Below, one piece after another: positions 62,836-64,000 of a stretch of DNA of 64,000 nt (positions within the stretch are counted from its first letter, which is position 1; each line of letters opens with the position of its first letter). The stretch lies in contig CAJTWE010000009.1 of NCBI GenBank assembly GCA_910579955.1, positions 15,889 through 79,888 on the forward strand, given 5' to 3'. The notes beneath the pieces are model-generated. The model was not told the origin of the DNA, searched no databases, and saw only the letters and a program-made list of their open reading frames with translations. Position numbers and translations under genes: made by a program. The stretch comes from an uncultured Ruminococcus sp. (lineage in GTDB: Bacteria > Bacillota > Clostridia > Oscillospirales > Ruminococcaceae).

Positions 62836-63873
62836 TTATTCAATATATTTTTTCTGAAAAAAGCTGCATGCAAACAATGTCATAAGCGCATTGTATTCGA
62901 GCCTGAACTTGATGAGATCTCCTGTTTTGTATTCAGGGGCGTTTGATAGATCTATAACGCATTCATCGGAACAAGCACCAAGAACACTTATTCTCTCATC
63001 TATCGGGAATATATAGTCTATCATAAGATCCTGTTTTCCTACAGAAAGCACGCCTCGACGCATTATTTTACCATCTACCGGCTTTTCGTATACTTCAATG
63101 AGAGCAGCTTCCATAGTGAAAGCATCGTAACGATAACCCGGAATAGTGGTATTATCTGCCGGATCACGCCCCAGAACAATGGCTTCTCCCATTCGGAATT
63201 GATTTATCTCACGAGGTATTTCATAAGTATTTTCAGTAAGAAGAGTAACAGAGCTTGAATTTCCACAGGATACTATAGGAGAATCAGTATCGTAAAAGGG
63301 CTTTAGCTTATGAAACAAATCAGAAATTATATTCATATTTTCATTATTGGGAAGCAGTTGTGAAAAGCAATTGTAATTTGCGCCTATTCCTGCAAGACGC
63401 AGATTCGAGCTTTTATGAATATATTCTGCCATTTCTAAAATTGTTTCATGATCGGTATAATAAATTCCGTCACGCAAATCTCCTAGATCTATCATTATAA
63501 GAATATCATGAACCTTGCCATTTTTTTTAGCAGCCAAGTCTATTTCCTTAACAGTTGTAAGAGAAGTTTGCATACTTATATCAGAATACAAAGCAACAGC
63601 TTCCGCTTCCATAACAGATGCCGGACGTATTAAAAAACGTTTCTTTTTTGTATTCATACAATAAAAGTTATCAAGCCTTGAATCAGCTATAGTATCAGCA
63701 GGGGATTCTTCTATTACCTCAAGAATACGTTCATCTGCGCATATGCTTTTTGCAACAACAGCAAGGTCGATAGATTTTTTCTTGCATAATTCATAGGTGT
63801 GCTGTATATTTTCCTTGAGAGCGGTGAGATTTATTGTAACATAAACTTGATTAAATGAATTCAAATATTTCAT
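62836..63873 (-). CDS. PLP-dependent alanine/ornithine-racemase-like enzyme
   Basis: The 345-residue protein is an alanine-racemase-fold (YhfX/Orr-like) enzyme: VYVTINLTALKENIQHTYEL, PLP Lys in AVVAKSICAD, LIMIDLGDLRDGIYY, AGIGANYNCF, VSCGNSSSV, FRMGEAIVLGRD. This family racemises ornithine or other amino acids. The ATG at 63873 has GGAG touching it, so the TTG nine bases downstream (MNSFNQVYV) is a possible start. Substrate unknown. Confidence 0.82.
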   Translation of the reverse strand: MKYLNSFNQVYVTINLTALKENIQHTYELCKKKSIDLAVVAKSICADERILEVIEESPADTIADSRLDNFYCMNTKKKRFLIRPASVMEAEAVALYSDISMQTSLTTVKEIDLAAKKNGKVHDILIMIDLGDLRDGIYYTDHETILEMAEYIHKSSNLRLAGIGANYNCFSQLLPNNENMNIISDLFHKLKPFYDTDSPIVSCGNSSSVTLLTENTYEIPREINQFRMGEAIVLGRDPADNTTIPGYRYDAFTMEAALIEVYEKPVDGKIMRRGVLSVGKQDLMIDYIFPIDERISVLGACSDECVIDLSNAPEYKTGDLIKFRLEYNALMTLFACSFFQKKYIE

Positions 63874-63902
63874 CTCCAAAGCATTTATTAAATATACAGT
63901 TA

Positions 63903-63930
63903 TTATACCACAAAAATAAAAAAAGTCAAT
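63903..63930 (-). promoter_or_regulatory. promoter of the racemase gene
   Basis: On the minus strand TTGACT-N16-TATAAT lies 30 bp before the start codon. Nothing else is seen between here and the right edge. Confidence 0.65.
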
Positions 63931-64000
63931 ACATGGCAAGCAAATCGTTAGTGTCAAGCAAAAGTAGGCAGAAGATAAAAAAATCGTCACAATGCACAAA

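Overview
The window looks like a chromosomal segment of a Gram-positive, low-G+C, rumen- or gut-type anaerobe close to Ruminococcus. Evidence: several secreted proteins carry type I dockerin modules, one lipoprotein carries cohesin-like halves, secreted proteins have long Thr-rich linkers, ribosome binding sites are strong AGGAGG-type, promoters are sigma-A-like, and Firmicutes gene orders occur (phoH-ybeY-era-yqzL-recO; murT-gatD). The species assignment is inference.

Bases 1 to about 14,280 are the right part of a prophage; its left end lies outside the window. On the minus strand it has an early/replication block: small zinc-finger protein, replisome organiser, MBL-fold protein, RecT, SMC-like ATPase, RusA, PAPS-reductase-like protein, small proteins, an odd tRNA and a lipoprotein. 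Next come two successive divergent promoter/repressor switches (8.7-8.9 kb and 9.9-10.05 kb), an ImmA/IrrE-type peptidase, a DUF4041/T5orf172 protein and a large serine recombinase. Immediately beyond the recombinase lies the rest of a cotJC-like manganese-catalase gene without its 5' end, so the phage apparently sits inside that gene.

Bases 15-30 kb hold a dockerin-bearing papain-like protease, a lipoprotein whose cohesin halves are in swapped order, a TVP38 membrane protein, a CbxX-type AAA+ ATPase, a Ktr/Trk potassium uptake pair, a DacF-like protein that has lost its catalytic serine and lysine, a phosphoesterase, an amidase, and a queA-tgt operon ending in a dockerin protein. At 30.07 kb a promoter, lysine riboswitch and terminator precede asd-dapA-dapB (lysine/diaminopimelate synthesis).

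Bases 35.6-40.4 kb hold the most unusual locus: a compact minus-strand operon of an ECF sigma factor, an anti-sigma-like membrane protein, an LRR/dockerin protein, a 188-residue Thr-rich protein with eight LAG(D/E)-like repeats, and a radical SAM/SPASM enzyme. It resembles a ribosomally made, enzymatically modified peptide system with its own regulator.

Bases 40.6-64 kb are mostly housekeeping: S1-domain protein, phoH-ybeY-era-yqzL-recO, mutS2, a MATE exporter, an MBOAT/SGNH acylation pair, another dockerin protein, a Thr-rich lipoprotein, an SGNH esterase, a GNAT acetyltransferase, phosphofructokinase, murT with a GatD-like partner lacking its glutaminase residues, a zinc-ribbon membrane protein, tex, an orphan dockerin remnant and a PLP racemase. 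No rRNA, insertion sequence or CRISPR array was seen.
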